A stretch of 64,000 nucleotides of DNA from Symsagittifera roscoffensis (GCF_963678635.1 NC_087069.1:13926660-13990659); one strand, 5' to 3'; positions 11,483 to 22,759 are shown, counted from the first letter of the stretch. Notes: a model not told the origin generated them from the letters alone. A program made the numbers and translations.

Positions 11483-11577
11483 CTTCTGAGAGCAACCCAA
11501 CAGTTGATACTCTGAGCTCTCAGCTGTGTGCCAATGTCTCTGATCTAATGACCTTGGACACATCTAATAATAAATAA
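11483..11577 (+). CDS. Candidate terminal exon of the same unidentified host gene
   Basis: After the acceptor the frame reads SESNPTVDTLSSQLC, continues to DLMTLDTSNNK and stops at TAA (11575-11577). It is polar and Ser/Asp/Thr-rich, as many cytoplasmic tails are. The DLMTLD stretch looks like a clathrin-box type motif, but this is weak. The three pieces give about 57 residues of a protein C-terminus. The gene ends roughly 230 bases before the gypsy element, which points the other way. Function unknown. Confidence 0.45.
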
Positions 11578-11805
11578 TTAATAGCACTGAAGGTTATAGT
11601 TACATCATCCAATTACTGGTATTGCAGTGGCAGTATGACATAACCCCTCGAGTGAAATTTTTTCTTTTCTGATATAAGAAATAATTTATACTTTCAAGAC
11701 TTTTAGACACTCAGTTCTTTTAAAATTTTGTTATTTTGAATTGCAGAATTTTCTATTTCCCTATTTTTCTTCCAGGTCAATTCTCAGGCTGGGATTCCAG
11801 TCCAC

Positions 11806-12972
11806 TCAATTGTCCAGAGTAGCATAGCCGAATTTACCCTTGAAAAGATGTCTCTCTAGAAGGCCTAGTTTCGACTCCGTTGGCCTGTCATTTTGTTCTT
11901 TAAACTCCGTTAGCCGTCGTCTATACTCTTGAAGTGCCGCTTTTAGGACTGCTCCCCCTGTTAATTCTTCCGAGACCTCCTTGATAGAATGTTTACTGGG
12001 TCCCCAAAGCGTTTTAGCTCCGTGCTCTTTGTCTATTTGAGCTCCTTTTAACCCTGCATCTTCGACGCTGGAGTCGTCTGATGCCCCCTGAGGAAGTTCG
12101 AATTTTTCATCCCGTTCAGCGGCTGGCTGACTTTGTCCCCTGAGTTCGTCTGCGACTTTATGTACTCCCCTCTTGGGTAGTTGATCCACCAAGTTTTCCC
12201 ACTCTGCGGGTGCCAGATTCCTATTCTGAAATGAGTCCAGAATATCCTCCGGTCTGGTAGCCAAATCTATCTTCTTCAATTTGAATTTTTGTTTTTTCTT
12301 GGGCGTGGAGTTCGATTGTACGTTTTTGTCCGGGGTATTAATTGCAGAGGCAGTTTATTTGGTCGATGTTTCCGGCTGATTGTCTTGTTTCTTGTTTCTC
12401 GATTTTTTCTTCATTTTCTTTTATGCGACTTCTTCCTGAGTTTTATATCCGGCTAGGTCCCCCTGTGTTTGATTTAGCTCCTTTGATGGCAAGATTTATA
12501 CCTCCTCCTGCTTCGCTGCTTTTTGAGGTTATCGCTGTTTGGCTCTGTTGAAATCGATCAATCGGGTTCACAATGTCTGCTAGTTCCACCTGACGTCGCA
12601 GTTCTTCATCTGAGTCGATATCCTCTAGAATTTTGGGAGAGCTGCTTCTCTGCAACTTCTTTTGTGGTTCCTCTGATGGTCTTTTCCTTGCGCCCTGCGT
12701 TTTGTCCTGTTGTAGTTTAATTTTCGCTTGAGCGATGTACGATTTTCTGTATATTGAACCTGCCGATGTTTTTACTGTCGAGCTTGTTACTGTTGATATT
12801 TCCCCTTCAACGGTTTCGTGAGCGCCCGACCGGTTTTTCGTAGGTCGTTTTTAGAGAATCGTCTTTTTCGGAGACTGTGCAGTTTCCTCTTCTTTATCCT
12901 CTTCTTCACGAGTAGATCATTTCTTTCCGAAGTTCCGGGTTTGACTGTCCCGTTTCGTCGACGATTCTTCAA
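11806..12972 (-). pseudogene. Gypsy pol C-terminal tail (charged extension)
   Basis: Three minus-strand open stretches (12787-12972, 12443-12655, 11806-12279) continue the integrase. They are basic first (KKRIKKRKLHSLRKRRF), then acidic and polar (LEDIDSDEELRRQVELADIV), and the last 157 codons contain many Glu/Lys. There is no env-like hydrophobic segment. A similar Lys/Arg-rich tail occurs at 19440-20325, which suggests the two elements are relatives. The role of such tails is unclear. Confidence 0.55.
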
Positions 12973-13877
12973 ATGTCGTTTTTCGCTGCGTCTTTACGCT
13001 TCTCATTCCAACGAGCGTTTGCCTCCAGTAGCTCTTTAAGGGCTTTTGCTTGCTGACGGTCCCGATCTGAGTGCATTTGCTGCTTGCAGAGTGGGCTGGT
13101 GTACCTGCTGAGCTCCCCTTTTCTGACTCTCTTTAAATTCTCCTGGGATTGGTCGATCCTCGGTTTGACCTGTGACGCTGTCAATGCTGATCGTTCCAAG
13201 TGCATTTTGTCTAAATAGTCAGAATTAGTTATAAACTTGTCACGTAAGATCTTAGATTCATTTTTCGGAATTCTGCCAAAATGTGCCTGGAATGGAGATA
13301 CTTGAATAGTTATCTGCTTGTTTCGCCGTAAGTCTCGCATAATGGTACTAAGATACAGTTTGATTGATTGTTTATTTTCTTCTAATAACTTTACCCCCAA
13401 TCTTCATTTAATTGTTTGTATAGTTCGTTCTACTAATCAGCAACCCCGATGGTCACCCACGGGACAGAACTTTTCTTCAATATTCTGATCAGCACAAGAG
13501 TGTTTGAGTGTTTTTCCGTAGTATCCCGAAAATTGTTCAGATCGTAACAATTCCGGAATGCCATGTGTGTCTAATTAGGATCGCAAAAATTTAACGTACG
13601 TTTTCCACTTGTTGATTTAGTGACTTTTACCGAAAAAAATTTCGAGAATCAATCTATAGCTAGAAGGTAGATTTTCTCTGTGGTTTTCTAACGGTCCCGC
13701 ATAATCTAATTGCACTTCTTGGCCCGGCTGGGTAAGCAGTGGTAGTGGTTTTGACGCGTTTATTGAAATGAGATAATTTACGTTCTTACCATATCTGGTG
13801 CAACTACGGCACTCTTCAGCTAGATTCACTATAACCTTATGCATATGCGGCCACCACAGGTAATATGAGACTCCCAT
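12969..13877 (-). pseudogene. Gypsy integrase (fragmented)
   Basis: The zinc-binding region reads YYLWWPHMHKVIVNLAEEC then RSCTRYG (about 13877-13780). The start of the catalytic core follows: PGQEVQLDYAGPL, with the first Asp of the DDE triad in the LDYAG context. The core is broken between about 13610 and 13400. The C-terminal part resumes with SPFQAHFGRIPKNES (about 13300). The enzyme would have inserted element cDNA into chromosomes; this copy cannot be functional. Confidence 0.78.
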
Positions 13878-14869
13878 TATGGCTTCTTGGCCCGGATGAC
13901 CCCGGTGGATTCATTTGAGCACTGCCTGTCTCAATTGCGGTGGTACTGCCAGTCTGATATTCACCAGTATGCAGTCGTCTTGCACGGCCATCTATGACCA
14001 CAGCGGATTAGTATAGCTCGAATCCTTGTTTGTCCCCCGTTCTATGGCTCGTCTCAGCCGATCCATCCAGGTGTTCTCTGAGGTCAGCTCTGCGAGGAAG
14101 CTTTTGTCGAACAATTTGGAAAGTTTGTCTAGTGTATCAACCGTTTGCTGCCATTGCAGCTTCTGTTCTACTTTCTGTCTTTTGGGTGGTTCTATTGCGC
14201 ACACTTCTTGGTTGTCGTCCATTTCGTCTGTGGTTTTAGTAGTAGCCTGTTGACCGCCTCTTTCTGTTGGTCCTGTGGCAGTTGCCATTTGACTCTTGAC
14301 CTGTTCCTTGTTTCGCTATCCGATCTGTTTCTTTTTTTTTCGATTGTATCGAATTATTTTCCTTCTTCGTTGCAGAGTTTCTGTGAACTCCCTTTCTTCT
14401 GACAGTTCGTATGTGTTAGACAATGATCAATTCCACTTCGGGTTTAGGATGCTCACTTCCCTGTCTTCGTTTCTCCATTCCTCTGGTGTATCCGACCAGC
14501 AGTCGTAAGATCGTTTCAATTTTTCTGACATCTCCTTCAGTGAGTCTGTTTGTTTTTCTGCTTTTGATTCGCTGAATTGTTGCGGACTGTTTTTGAAGTT
14601 TTGCGACACGATTGTTGCTGGGTTGAAATGAAGAAAAAGTGATCTCTTTCCTTTGTGAGCCGTTGTTTTTTAGCTATTTAGACAGTCGCGAAAAATGATT
14701 TTTTTTCGTTCCGGTCGAGCTTTGCTTGTTTTTGACCGTTTTGGTTGCCATAACAACCAATAAGCGATGACTGTTTCGCCTCATTCCTTCTAAAATTTTC
14801 TAGAAGGTTTTTGTTCCGGTTGGGTAACCCAGTGTTTTTCAAGCTACTGTTCATGCATTCCTACGCTTT

Positions 14870-15290
14870 GTGAGAGGAAACAATTGTTGCTACAACCAAA
14901 TTTTTGTCTAAATCAGATTCGGGCCAAGAATCATTATATGAATCACGCCATAAAAAATCGACTACCCCCATGTCCTCTCCTGGAATGTGAACTATTTTAA
15001 ATTGATAGGGCAATAATCGTGATTGGTATGTTTTATTTGATTTGTTCCCATCTAGGGCTGCAGTTACGGCTTTGTGATCTGTTTAGATGATAAATACTTT
15101 ACCCAATAAGTAATGTTTGTATCTATCAACTGCCCAAACAACGGCAAGTAACTCTAGTTTGTTTGTTGAGTATTTCTCTTCTTGAAAATTTAGGTACATG
15201 GATGCGAACGCGATCGGAACCCACGACCCGTCGTCTGTTTGTTGGTCTAATGTAGCTCCCAAGCCGTTGTGGCTTGCATCGCATTTAACC
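14870..15290 (-). pseudogene. Gypsy RNase H domain (inactivated)
   Basis: Visible motifs in order are CDASHNGLGATLDQQ (15283 downward), PIAFAS, KYSTNKLELLAVVWA, and TDHKAV (around 15067-15080). These are the metal-binding Asp/Glu/Asp landmarks of retroelement RNase H. An in-frame TAA precedes TDHK (15083-15085). A few residues are missing between YQSRL and LPYQF, where relatives have a short Arg-Trp-Ala segment. After this comes HIPGEDMGVVDF, the usual linker to integrase. Confidence 0.8.
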
Positions 15291-15559
15291 CTTGTCTCCC
15301 GATTAGCATCATATTAGTGAACTTTAGAAATGTTAGCTACTGTCTTTTTTATTGCATCAAACACTACTGTGTGTTCATCCCCCACTCAATTTTTTTCACT
15401 GGTAGTTTCATGTTTTTTAATTTTTTCTTTCATTTCTTCTCTTCAAGAAAAGGATGTAACTTAACTGTTAAATTAGCTGCATTCGGGATTTTTGCTAGGT
15501 GATTTATACCACTCAGAAATCATCTCAATTTTTTAAACCAATTTCGGAGGGTTGAGGTT

Positions 15560-17300
15560 CAGTATCGCTTCTGTTTTTGTCAATTTGGTCGATCTAAAAA
15601 AAGTCGACAAAATTTTCAAACTTTTTTCAAAATCCGCCCCTTTCCGACTCGGGTAAATTTTAGATCCTCCTGATTCACACCTTCAAATTTAAATCAAACC
15701 AAAATACTTTTTTAAAGTTGCGCATTTTTATCGGGTTTTTATGTTTTTTTTGTGCTCTAATTTGCTTCAAAGTGTTTTTGTTTGCTCTAAATTGCTCTAG
15801 AGTATTTTTTTGCTTTAAAAATTTCATGGTAAATCTTTGTCGAATGCAAAAGGTTTTTTAATTGTGCTCTTGAAATTAGGTGAAAAAAATTGCCAAAAAA
15901 GTGCAATTGCATTGCTCTTTGTAGTAGTTAGAACATAGTTGAAAGATGCCCGAGGGGAAAAGAGCCCGGTCTGAGGGCACGAGGATACCGATGGCGGCTC
16001 GTTTGCCCGAGGCCATCTTCAATTATGTTCTATCTGTTGAAGAGTTTGTTTTTGCTCTTTCTGTTTGCTTTTGCGACTCTTTTTCCTCCCATCCCCCACC
16101 TCGTATGAGTATCAATTCTATGATGTAATGAGTTGTTTTACAAGGTTCATTATGAATACCAAATATGTTTGTCATGGCCCGATTAGTCCGCATGCCAATC
16201 TTCTTGTTAATCGGTTGGTTGGAACATTAATTTTACTTATAAAAAGATGCCGTTGGGAGAGGGTAAAGGAAAAAGAGCCGTTTTTGCCCTTTCAATTGTT
16301 ATACTCCGGCTTCTTTCGAAAAATGAGCCCGGAAAACTGTGAAAAGGGCGCGAAACTATGCAAATGATTTTTTTTTCTTTCATACTTTCTACTATTTCAT
16401 TTTTCATACATGTCTTGTCGTGAAAAAACATGTGTGAAACAGCAAAAACATACTCTTCTGTTAGTTCGAGAGCAGTTTTGAAGATTCGATTGCAGTTTTA
16501 ACGCCATTTCTTTGTCTCAAGGTCAGAATTATTTCAGAAATTTAAGACGTATTCCGATAATTTTGTTAAAAACTATTTAATGGCTTTTTGTGACTGTTAT
16601 TTGTCGAATTGTTTAGAGTGACTTCTTGAACCTTGTGTTTTCTTGTGTTGCTGGTATTGCTATTAAATAGCATGATTTATGCAAGATTTTCTTCATAGCC
16701 CTACTTTTGATAAATTTTGGTCTAGATGCATCTCTTTCATTGACTTGTATGATTTCGTGAAAACTTTTTAATTAGTTTTTTTTTCTGATGCACGGACTGA
16801 TTTTTTGGTCTATTTCTACATTTTTTTCATTAAATCCAGTTGATTCAAAATTATCCTTACAACTTCATATGTGCTGTGACAATAAAATCTGCTTTTTAGG
16901 TGATATGATGTAGAACGACTTTTATGTAGTGTTTGAAAACTTCCATTAGAGTTGCTATGAAAAGAAGTTGTCCTGTCTTCGTCAGTATTTGAAATTATTT
17001 CGATAGATAAGGAAAACAGTTTCTGTGTCTGAGTGTTTGTATTTGTTATTCACCTTCAGTCACTCCTGAAATTAGTCTCGGAGTCATCGCTGTAACTTTA
17101 TATTGTAGTATAAATTTTTGGTTATGTTTTTCATTGAATGCATTGGTCAATATGGACTTAATCATCGAAAAAAAAATAAGATATAGGTGGTTCCAAGGGA
17201 AGCCAATGGTGATTTCAAAAGTTATAATCTAATAAATGTTGCTGTTATATCTGTGATATTTTTTTATTCCCATCTTCAACTTAAGATGGGTGCAAAAATA
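15560..17300. other. Intergenic; contains a family D repeat at about 16070-16300
   Basis: The segment with CCCACCTCGTATGAGT, then AATACCAAATATGTTTGTCA and GAGAGGGTAAAGGAAAAAGAG (16090-16280), recurs at about 37330-37600 and partly at 37830-37986. A GC-richer open frame (15946-16128, +, starting MPEGKRARSEG) runs into this repeat; it has no homologue that I recognise and may be part of the repeat. No other gene was seen. Confidence 0.5.
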
Positions 17301-17303
17301 CCA

Positions 17304-17380
17304 GTAAAAAGGATGCAATATTTAATTAGAAATTAGCTAATCTAAAGCTAATTTCTAACTAAATATTGCATCCTTTTTAC
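17304..17380. repeat. Long near-perfect hairpin (35-base stem, 7-base loop)
   Basis: Arm 17304-17338 (GTAAAAAGGATGCAATATTT...) pairs with 17346-17380, with a single A/G mismatch that becomes a G-U wobble in RNA. The arms are too alike to be chance. It may be a tiny foldback MITE or, if transcribed, a precursor-like hairpin. It lies about 300 bases upstream of the membrane-protein exon at 17680, on the same gene side. Confidence 0.8.
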
Positions 17381-17679
17381 TTGTTAATATCTCTTACAAA
17401 ATAGTGGTAAAAATGACACGGCCCGGAAATCAACTTTATTCAAAATAATCTAAGAACAGTCTGACTGCAAACAGTCAGGTTGACATTGTGTATTGCACAG
17501 AGTTAGCCTCGAATTTGGTTGGTTAGTATAACAATGATATATAACAATGTTTATAACAATCATATTTATATCAATCAAAAATATATAGCGAGAAATAAGG
17601 TCAAGAAATTTAACTCGAAAAGAGGCGCATTAACTAATTTCAATTTTTTTTAAAATCAGTTAATTTTGTCTTGTTCCAG

Positions 17680-17847
17680 AATCGAAGAAGAAGGCTAAAG
17701 TGCTGGAAGCTGCCTTGGTTTGCCATGTGTTCGGATTTTTTTTTCTCCTCCCTCTCCTTGTAATGTTCCCTATCCCCATGTGTGTTATGAAGTGTAGAAC
17801 CAATTGCGGGATGCTTATAGCCACTGCAGTCTTAGCTGGCTTCGTTT
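17680..17847 (+). CDS. Exon of a small multi-pass membrane protein
   Basis: A pyrimidine-rich acceptor (TTGTTCCAG) is followed by SKKKAKVLEAALVCHVFGFF and a hydrophobic span of about 25 residues (to MFPIPM), then CVMKCRTNC and a second hydrophobic span starting GMLIATAVLAGF. The donor is TTT|GTAAGTACC, with one base left over (phase 1). Splicing to an acceptor at 22459-22461 restores frame and extends the second span (FLWLTVAAACGS). The upstream exon was not found. The pattern of short loops and three or four membrane spans recalls MARVEL/synaptogyrin-like or claudin-like tetraspans, but no signature residue proves either. Confidence 0.6.
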
Positions 17848-19027
17848 GTAAGTACCACTCAAAGTTTCCCGCTGTCTTTCAATCAATTTTAGTTCATGAA
17901 AAAAAATTTAGTGCTGATTCAAATCATCCGGAAAAACACGTAAAACTTTTAAATCGTTTTTTTCTCAAATTGCGTTTAATTTAAACAAATATTGATGAAA
18001 AAATTGACAAAGATTCTGAGAAATCACAATCCTAAAAAAACTTTTCGCCTATGAAAAAACCTTAGTCATACAATTTCCATATAAGGAAAATCACTAAATA
18101 CTGACATTTCTTGCAATTATTTGTACTTACTTAATTGCATAAAAACTTTATGATTACCTTTTTTTGTCAACCTGGGCAAGTTTCGATGCATATTTTTATC
18201 TACTTGAGTCTCCAGTTCAAAGTCAAAAAAACTAAACAAACTAAGTTGTTCTTAATAAACTTAAATTGTACTAAAAAAAACCAACTGTGCCAAACTAAAA
18301 AATCATGTCTACTAATTTCGGACACTCTCGTGTTGCTTTCTTAAAGGTAGTTGAACGTAGTGTAGGCTCTTATATAAGTCTTGGCGTTTGTTTTTTTTTC
18401 AGGTAAAAATTAAACGTGATCTAATAACTACAGATGTGCATTCATACATATTATTGGATATATATATATACAACAGGTATGACTATCCTTCAAAAGTCTT
18501 AAGGTAGCAAATTTTTCCCAAAATTCAAAACCATAACACATTTATTTCTAAATTGGAATTACCAATAGAGTTAATTTTCATCTTGTTTTCAAAATAATGC
18601 TTGTAAAAAAACTAGGATACTGGTTATAATGTATGCATTTCGAAGAAATCTCTTAGTTTTACGTATTTAGCTGTTCAAAAAATTTTGGAATTGATAAAAT
18701 ATCACTTTTAATTAATCATATCAAACAACTTTGGGTTTGTTGAATCAAGGGCTCAGCCAAAAATTGACAAACTTTGTAAATAGCAGCATAAAAACTAACT
18801 CTTTTATGTTCGCGGTTAACTCAGTAAACTTATGTAGCAAAACAAAAGATATTGCCTACGCTTATCCGTGGTTGTACTCTGTCACAGAATAATTGATTTT
18901 GAAAAGTTTAAGGGAGTTGTTAAAATGTCACTGTGTTAAAAATTTCTCATAGGAAAAGTTCGCTATCTTCTTACATTCTCAGAGCCTATTTTTGTAAGAA
19001 GCTGCAAGATTGTTATAATTTATCATA

Positions 19028-19149
19028 GGTCGACACGCGCCGTCCGGAAAACTTCTTTGGAAGGATATATCTGATCCGTAACTAAGTCAAATCTCAGGTA
19101 AACAGAAATAGGATAATAAGGTCTTTTGATAACTGGTTTTCATGTATCA
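19028..19149 (-). repeat. Putative 3' LTR of the intronic gypsy element
   Basis: Aligns over about 120 bases with 22117-22237: shared blocks include GTCCGGAAAACTT versus TTCCGGAAAACTT and CTGATCCGTAACTA. On the minus strand it starts TGATACATG and ends at GTCGACC. Divergence is substantial, so the insertion is old, or the two repeats come from different copies. Confidence 0.6.
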
Positions 19150-19439
19150 ATCGGTCGACAAGGGTCTCGATCATATGGAGACGTATTAACACCTTCTCTG
19201 GTGCCAATCAGGTAAACGCATAAAAATGGCCTTCAAGGTCAAACAACAGAACATAATTGGTATAGCTCATAAATAACTGAGTTTGGCTATACTATTAAAA
19301 AGTAATGCGAAAATTAGGGTGCAGACTGTAACTTTATGTTGTTATCTTTACAACATAATTGGTTTTTTGGCTGTAATTAATTGTGCTTGAAAAGATGACC
19401 CTTCTCGGTACCCCGGTAATCTTATGGCCACTCGTATGC

Positions 19440-20325
19440 TGATTTTGTGACGGAGGGTGAAGATGTTTTGTCCGTACAATCTTTTTATGGATTCTCAGTC
19501 CCGCTGTTTCACAAAGCGCACCAGCAATCTCAGTTTTTTGAATATTTTCGGGTTGCTGCCGTGATGAAACGATGTTCCAGTACTTTGTTCAGCTTTTTCT
19601 TTAGAGCGGTGTGTCATCTTCCTCAGTTGTCATGCTCCGCTTGCTTTCTCCGCTGATATGAATTCTATATCGATTGTCAGAACCAGTTGATGCGTCTCCA
19701 TCTACTCTTGCGTCTGTCTCAGCCTGTTATTTTCTGGTTCTAAGAGTTTTTAGATCAATGATGTTGCTCTGTTTAGGTTTCTAACGCTATTTTTTTGTTT
19801 CCGTTTGTGCTCAGTTGTTCTGGTACCTCCAATCGTTTGGTGATTTTAAAGCCGGTCTTTTCTTTTTCTTAGATTTTACGTCCTCGTGGCCCAGGTTGAA
19901 TACTTTTTTAAAAAGTTTCCTTCTGCTCGGTCCTGGATGTTCTTCGTCTTTATTGCGTTTCTGTTCCCCTGGAAACCATTTTCACATTTCTTCCATGCGA
20001 CTGTTTCTTCTGCGTTAGTGATTTTGTTTCGTGTTCTTCCCATATGTTGCGGTATTTGAAATATGGCGAATAGTGAGTTCTTTTGGCGTGTACGCTTTTT
20101 ATATTGATTGTTCTTTTCTTGCTGGTTCTTCTCTTCGGCTGTTCTTCTCTTCGGCCGGTTCCCTCCTGTTTGTTCGTCCTCCCTCTTGCTGGTGAGCAAT
20201 CTTGGATTGGAGTGATGTTGTGGTGGCTTTCTTAGTCGTACTGCCACTCGTGGCAATTGGAGGCTCTTCCTTATAAATTTACTGAGCTGATTGTATGAGT
20301 TTCGCAAACTTTGTCTCATACACAT
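19440..20325 (-). pseudogene. Basic pol tail of the intronic gypsy element
   Basis: A 149-codon frame (19876-20325) rich in Arg, Lys and Gln (for example GGNRPKRRTAEEKNQQEK) lies where the pol C-terminal tail would be, next to the 3' LTR. Its composition resembles the tail at 11806-12972. Function unknown. Confidence 0.45.
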
Positions 20326-20407
20326 AACCGAGAGTTGATTCGCTATGCCAAGAAATTAAACAGTAATTTTTGTTAAGAATAGTACGTTGGTTTAGTATGA
20401 TGTCGAC

Positions 20408-20980
20408 TTAATAGATTGGTCTTTTTTTTATAGATTGTGCCAATTTTAAATTTGATTTTTTTTGACAGTGTTTGCAATCCGACTGATTGAAAGTTTGCCA
20501 CTGCACTTGCCGAGTTGTTTCACATGTTCCTGATTGATCACTTGATCCATTTCTTGTTCTACTCGTTTTTGCATGTGAATGGGTACTCTCCAATTCTTTT
20601 GTTGGTTTACCTTAAAATCAGTTGCAAATTCTGTTTTTACCAAATGATTCTTTGACCTTGTTAGAGCCAAATCCTTACAAATGAGAGGATACTTTTTCAA
20701 TCTGTATTTCCTCGTGGCCCGTCTACTACAAGGAACGATGCTGAATTTACAATCCACCCTACGAATTCGATGGGTAGATTGAGACTGACTAGCACTCAAT
20801 GTATAACCCATTATAGCAGGCTAGGATGTTAGCCGCGTCTTCTTCTTTTGGAATGTGTTCTTTTACCATCTCTTGTAGTTTTCCTGCCTTATTTTCTTGC
20901 AGGAATTGCATAGGGCTTCCTGAGTCGGCTATTGCCACTATCGTATCTTCCGTCATCTTTAATTTTGACCAATGTCTATT
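20408..20980 (-). pseudogene. Aspartic protease and N-terminal RT of the intronic gypsy element
   Basis: The protease active site reads IADSGSPMQFLQ (20915-20929 encodes ADSGS), matching the D-[ST]-G of retropepsins. A separate frame downstream carries FATDFKVNQQKNWRVPIHMQ and KRVEQEMDQVINQEHVKQL, the conserved RT entry segment of gypsy elements (residues before the first palm motif). Similarity stops right after, at the internal deletion. Confidence 0.65.
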
Positions 20981-21333
20981 TAGGTCTTCTTCTTTGAATC
21001 TGGCCGTTCGTTTGGCTTCAAAAGTTTCACTGATTGCTAGTAACGAATAGTTTGTCTGGTCTAGTGTCTCCTATCCGTTTGCGGATCTCAATTCGGCAAA
21101 TGCAAACCGGTCAACTTTTTCTTCTTGCTGTTCCTGTTGGGTTTCCGTTTCAGTGTCCTCATTTTCGACTACAAAGTTGACAACGGTTTATCATTTGTAG
21201 CAGATTCTATCATTTGCTGGGCATGAGTGGAGGTGTCCTAGGCTCAATGGATTTTCTCACTTAAAATTGTTTATTGTTTTGACGCTGCTTTTGGTTGTTA
21301 TTTGTGTTTCGTTGTCCCTGTTTGCCTTAATTT

Positions 21334-22100
21334 CTATAATGGGCTTTGGGAGCGTTGCCGCATCCCCCTCCTCTTCCTGGTGTTGGTCGATTTGTTCAGT
21401 TGTTGATGAAACCCATTGGTTAATTTTTGATGATTGCAGTACTCAAAAAGCTGGTATGTCCTTGACTGTTTTGTTATTGGTCCGATTTTTTCTATGCCTA
21501 TTTCTCTTCGGATGGCGTTTTCATATGATTCTTTTGGTGTTCTTGTTTCAGCATGTAAGTCTTCTGATATCTTTTTGCTGAGCATGTGAGCTGTAAACAT
21601 GCGCGTCCCTACTCATTTTCTCTGCCCCCGCAATCGGCTTTCGAAGCGAGGTCAGCTTATTCCGTAAGCAATTGCTCCAATGATTCGTTCCTTTTTGGAC
21701 GCAACGTATTAATTTGCATCTTTCGAATGCGATTATCTTTTTCGTGACGAAACAATCTTCCATTTCGAGCCATAGATCTCTGGTGAAAACCGTTTGGGTA
21801 TCGTTGTTCGGTTTTTGCTGTCTAAATTGTCTCTGAGCCTCTTTTCCTAGACACAAACACGGGTAACTCTTGGCTTTCGTATCGCGGGGGATGATACCGC
21901 ATAATACCCTTTTTGCATCCGTTTTCTGATTTTGAATTTTGTGTCGGATTTGTTTTTCTTGGTTTCGGTACTCTCTATCTCGTTTTTATTCCCACTATCC
22001 AATTTTACTATTCAACTGGTATCTCCCTTGTATGTCGAGGCTAGAATGGCGGTGTATATTTAATGGAATCTTTTGGTCGTGTTCCTGCTTGTTGCGCCAT
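21334..22100 (-). pseudogene. Gag-like frames of the intronic gypsy element
   Basis: The frame opens MAQQAGTRPKDSIKYTAILA and soon stops. Open stretches at 21548-21856 and 21334-21600 follow, rich in Lys/Arg/Gln, with LWLEMEDCFVTKK in the first. Position between the 5' LTR and protease supports Gag. I could not find a zinc knuckle. Confidence 0.45.
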
Positions 22101-22116
22101 TTTTTAACTTATTATT

Positions 22117-22237
22117 GGTCGACGCGCTCCTTCCGGAAAACTTATCCGGATGGATGTGTCTGATCCGTAACTATACCTAGTCTCAAGTAATAAGAGATGC
22201 GATAACAAGGTCTATCAAACTGATTATCATGTAACAA
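22117..22237 (-). repeat. Putative 5' LTR of the intronic gypsy element
   Basis: On the minus strand it starts TGTTACATG and ends GCGTCGACC. It is followed after about 16 bases by the sequence ATGGCGCAACAAGC, which is both a possible gag start and resembles a TGGCGC-type primer-binding site. It is short for a gypsy LTR, but small LTRs are known in the superfamily. Confidence 0.6.
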
Positions 22238-22461
22238 CATTCTTAGAGCGAAATGAAAAATATATATTTTGATCCAGTTTTCTGAAAAATGATAGACTTT
22301 ATCAAAAAATTTGTCAATACTAATTTGTTCTAGTAGTTCAAAGAGTTTAAGGGTTATCTTTTGTGTCTTCAAAAACCGAAAATTGATGTTTTTTTCATAA
22401 TTTTAAAAAACATTTTTGTCTTTTCTCCAACTTTCTCTCAGCTATAATTACACTTTTGCAG

Positions 22462-22679
22462 TTTTATGGTTGACCGTGGCAGCTGCATGTGGCTCGGCTG
22501 CCTTCCAACCTGAATTAAAAGGCCTTCACGGAGATGGCAGGAAAAAAAGTGCTCAGATCTATGTTGCCCTCTCTTGGGTCGCCTGGATATTCTGCTTGGG
22601 CATGGTTGGTGCTGGAATAGGGGCCGTTTTCATGAAAAACCAGGAGGAGGGAGCTAAGAGCAAATCAAACAAGAAATAG
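22462..22679 (+). CDS. Terminal exon of the multi-pass membrane protein
   Basis: After acceptor TTTTGCAG the frame reads TTA TGG onward: LWLTVAAACGSAAFQPELKG, then GLHGDGRKKSAQ, a last membrane span (IYVALSWVAWIFCLGMVGAG) and a charged tail (NQEEGAKSKSNKK) before TAG at 22677. An alternative acceptor at 22439-22441 would add Tyr-Asn-Tyr-Thr but does not keep phase with the 17680 exon. Splicing 17847 to 22462 gives about 128 residues with three visible membrane spans. The intron of 4.6 kb is unusually long for this window because of the inserted gypsy element. Confidence 0.65.
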
Positions 22680-22748
22680 AAACCAAGGAAATTGATTAGA
22701 CAGACGATATCTTGACATCTAAACACAATCTTGACAGCTAAACATCGA

Positions 22749-22756
22749 AATAAACA
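22749..22756 (+). promoter_or_regulatory. Polyadenylation signal for the membrane-protein gene
   Basis: AATAAA occurs about 70 bases after the stop codon at 22679, a normal distance for a 3' end. It is supported by position only, and such hexamers are frequent in A/T-rich DNA. Confidence 0.4.
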
Positions 22757-22759
22757 TGA

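Larger units (their letters stand above)
11806..15550 (-). mobile_element. Ty3/gypsy-type LTR retrotransposon, 5'-truncated pol
   Basis: Read on the minus strand, the order is: C-terminal RT thumb (IPNAANLTVKLHPFLEEKK, about 15440-15500), RNase H (about 15285-14900), a linker, integrase (about 13877-12990), and a long charged C-terminal tail ending at a stop at 11806. This is the order of gypsy pol. Gag, protease and the RT palm are missing, so the 5' end was lost near 15550. Frameshifts and stops break it into many pieces. No partner LTR was recognised left of 11806. It shares its linker and RNase H style with the element at 59302-64000, and its tail with the element in the 17848-22461 intron. 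Confidence 0.82.
19028..22237 (-). mobile_element. Gypsy-type LTR element, internal deletion derivative, inside a host intron
   Basis: It is bounded by two ~120-base direct repeats. Minus-strand order is: gag-like frames (22100 to 21334), aspartic protease (around 20929), N-terminal RT (to about 20410), then directly a basic C-terminal tail (20325 to 19440). The RT palm, RNase H and integrase are absent, so a deletion joined early RT to the pol tail. All frames carry stops. It interrupts the intron between 17847 and 22462, antisense to the host gene, and no target-site duplication could be read. Confidence 0.72.

Noticed and set aside
14026-14402. Plus-strand open frames over the left gypsy element
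   Set aside because: They are antisense shadows of the linker and integrase, Ser/Phe/Leu-rich, with no domain.
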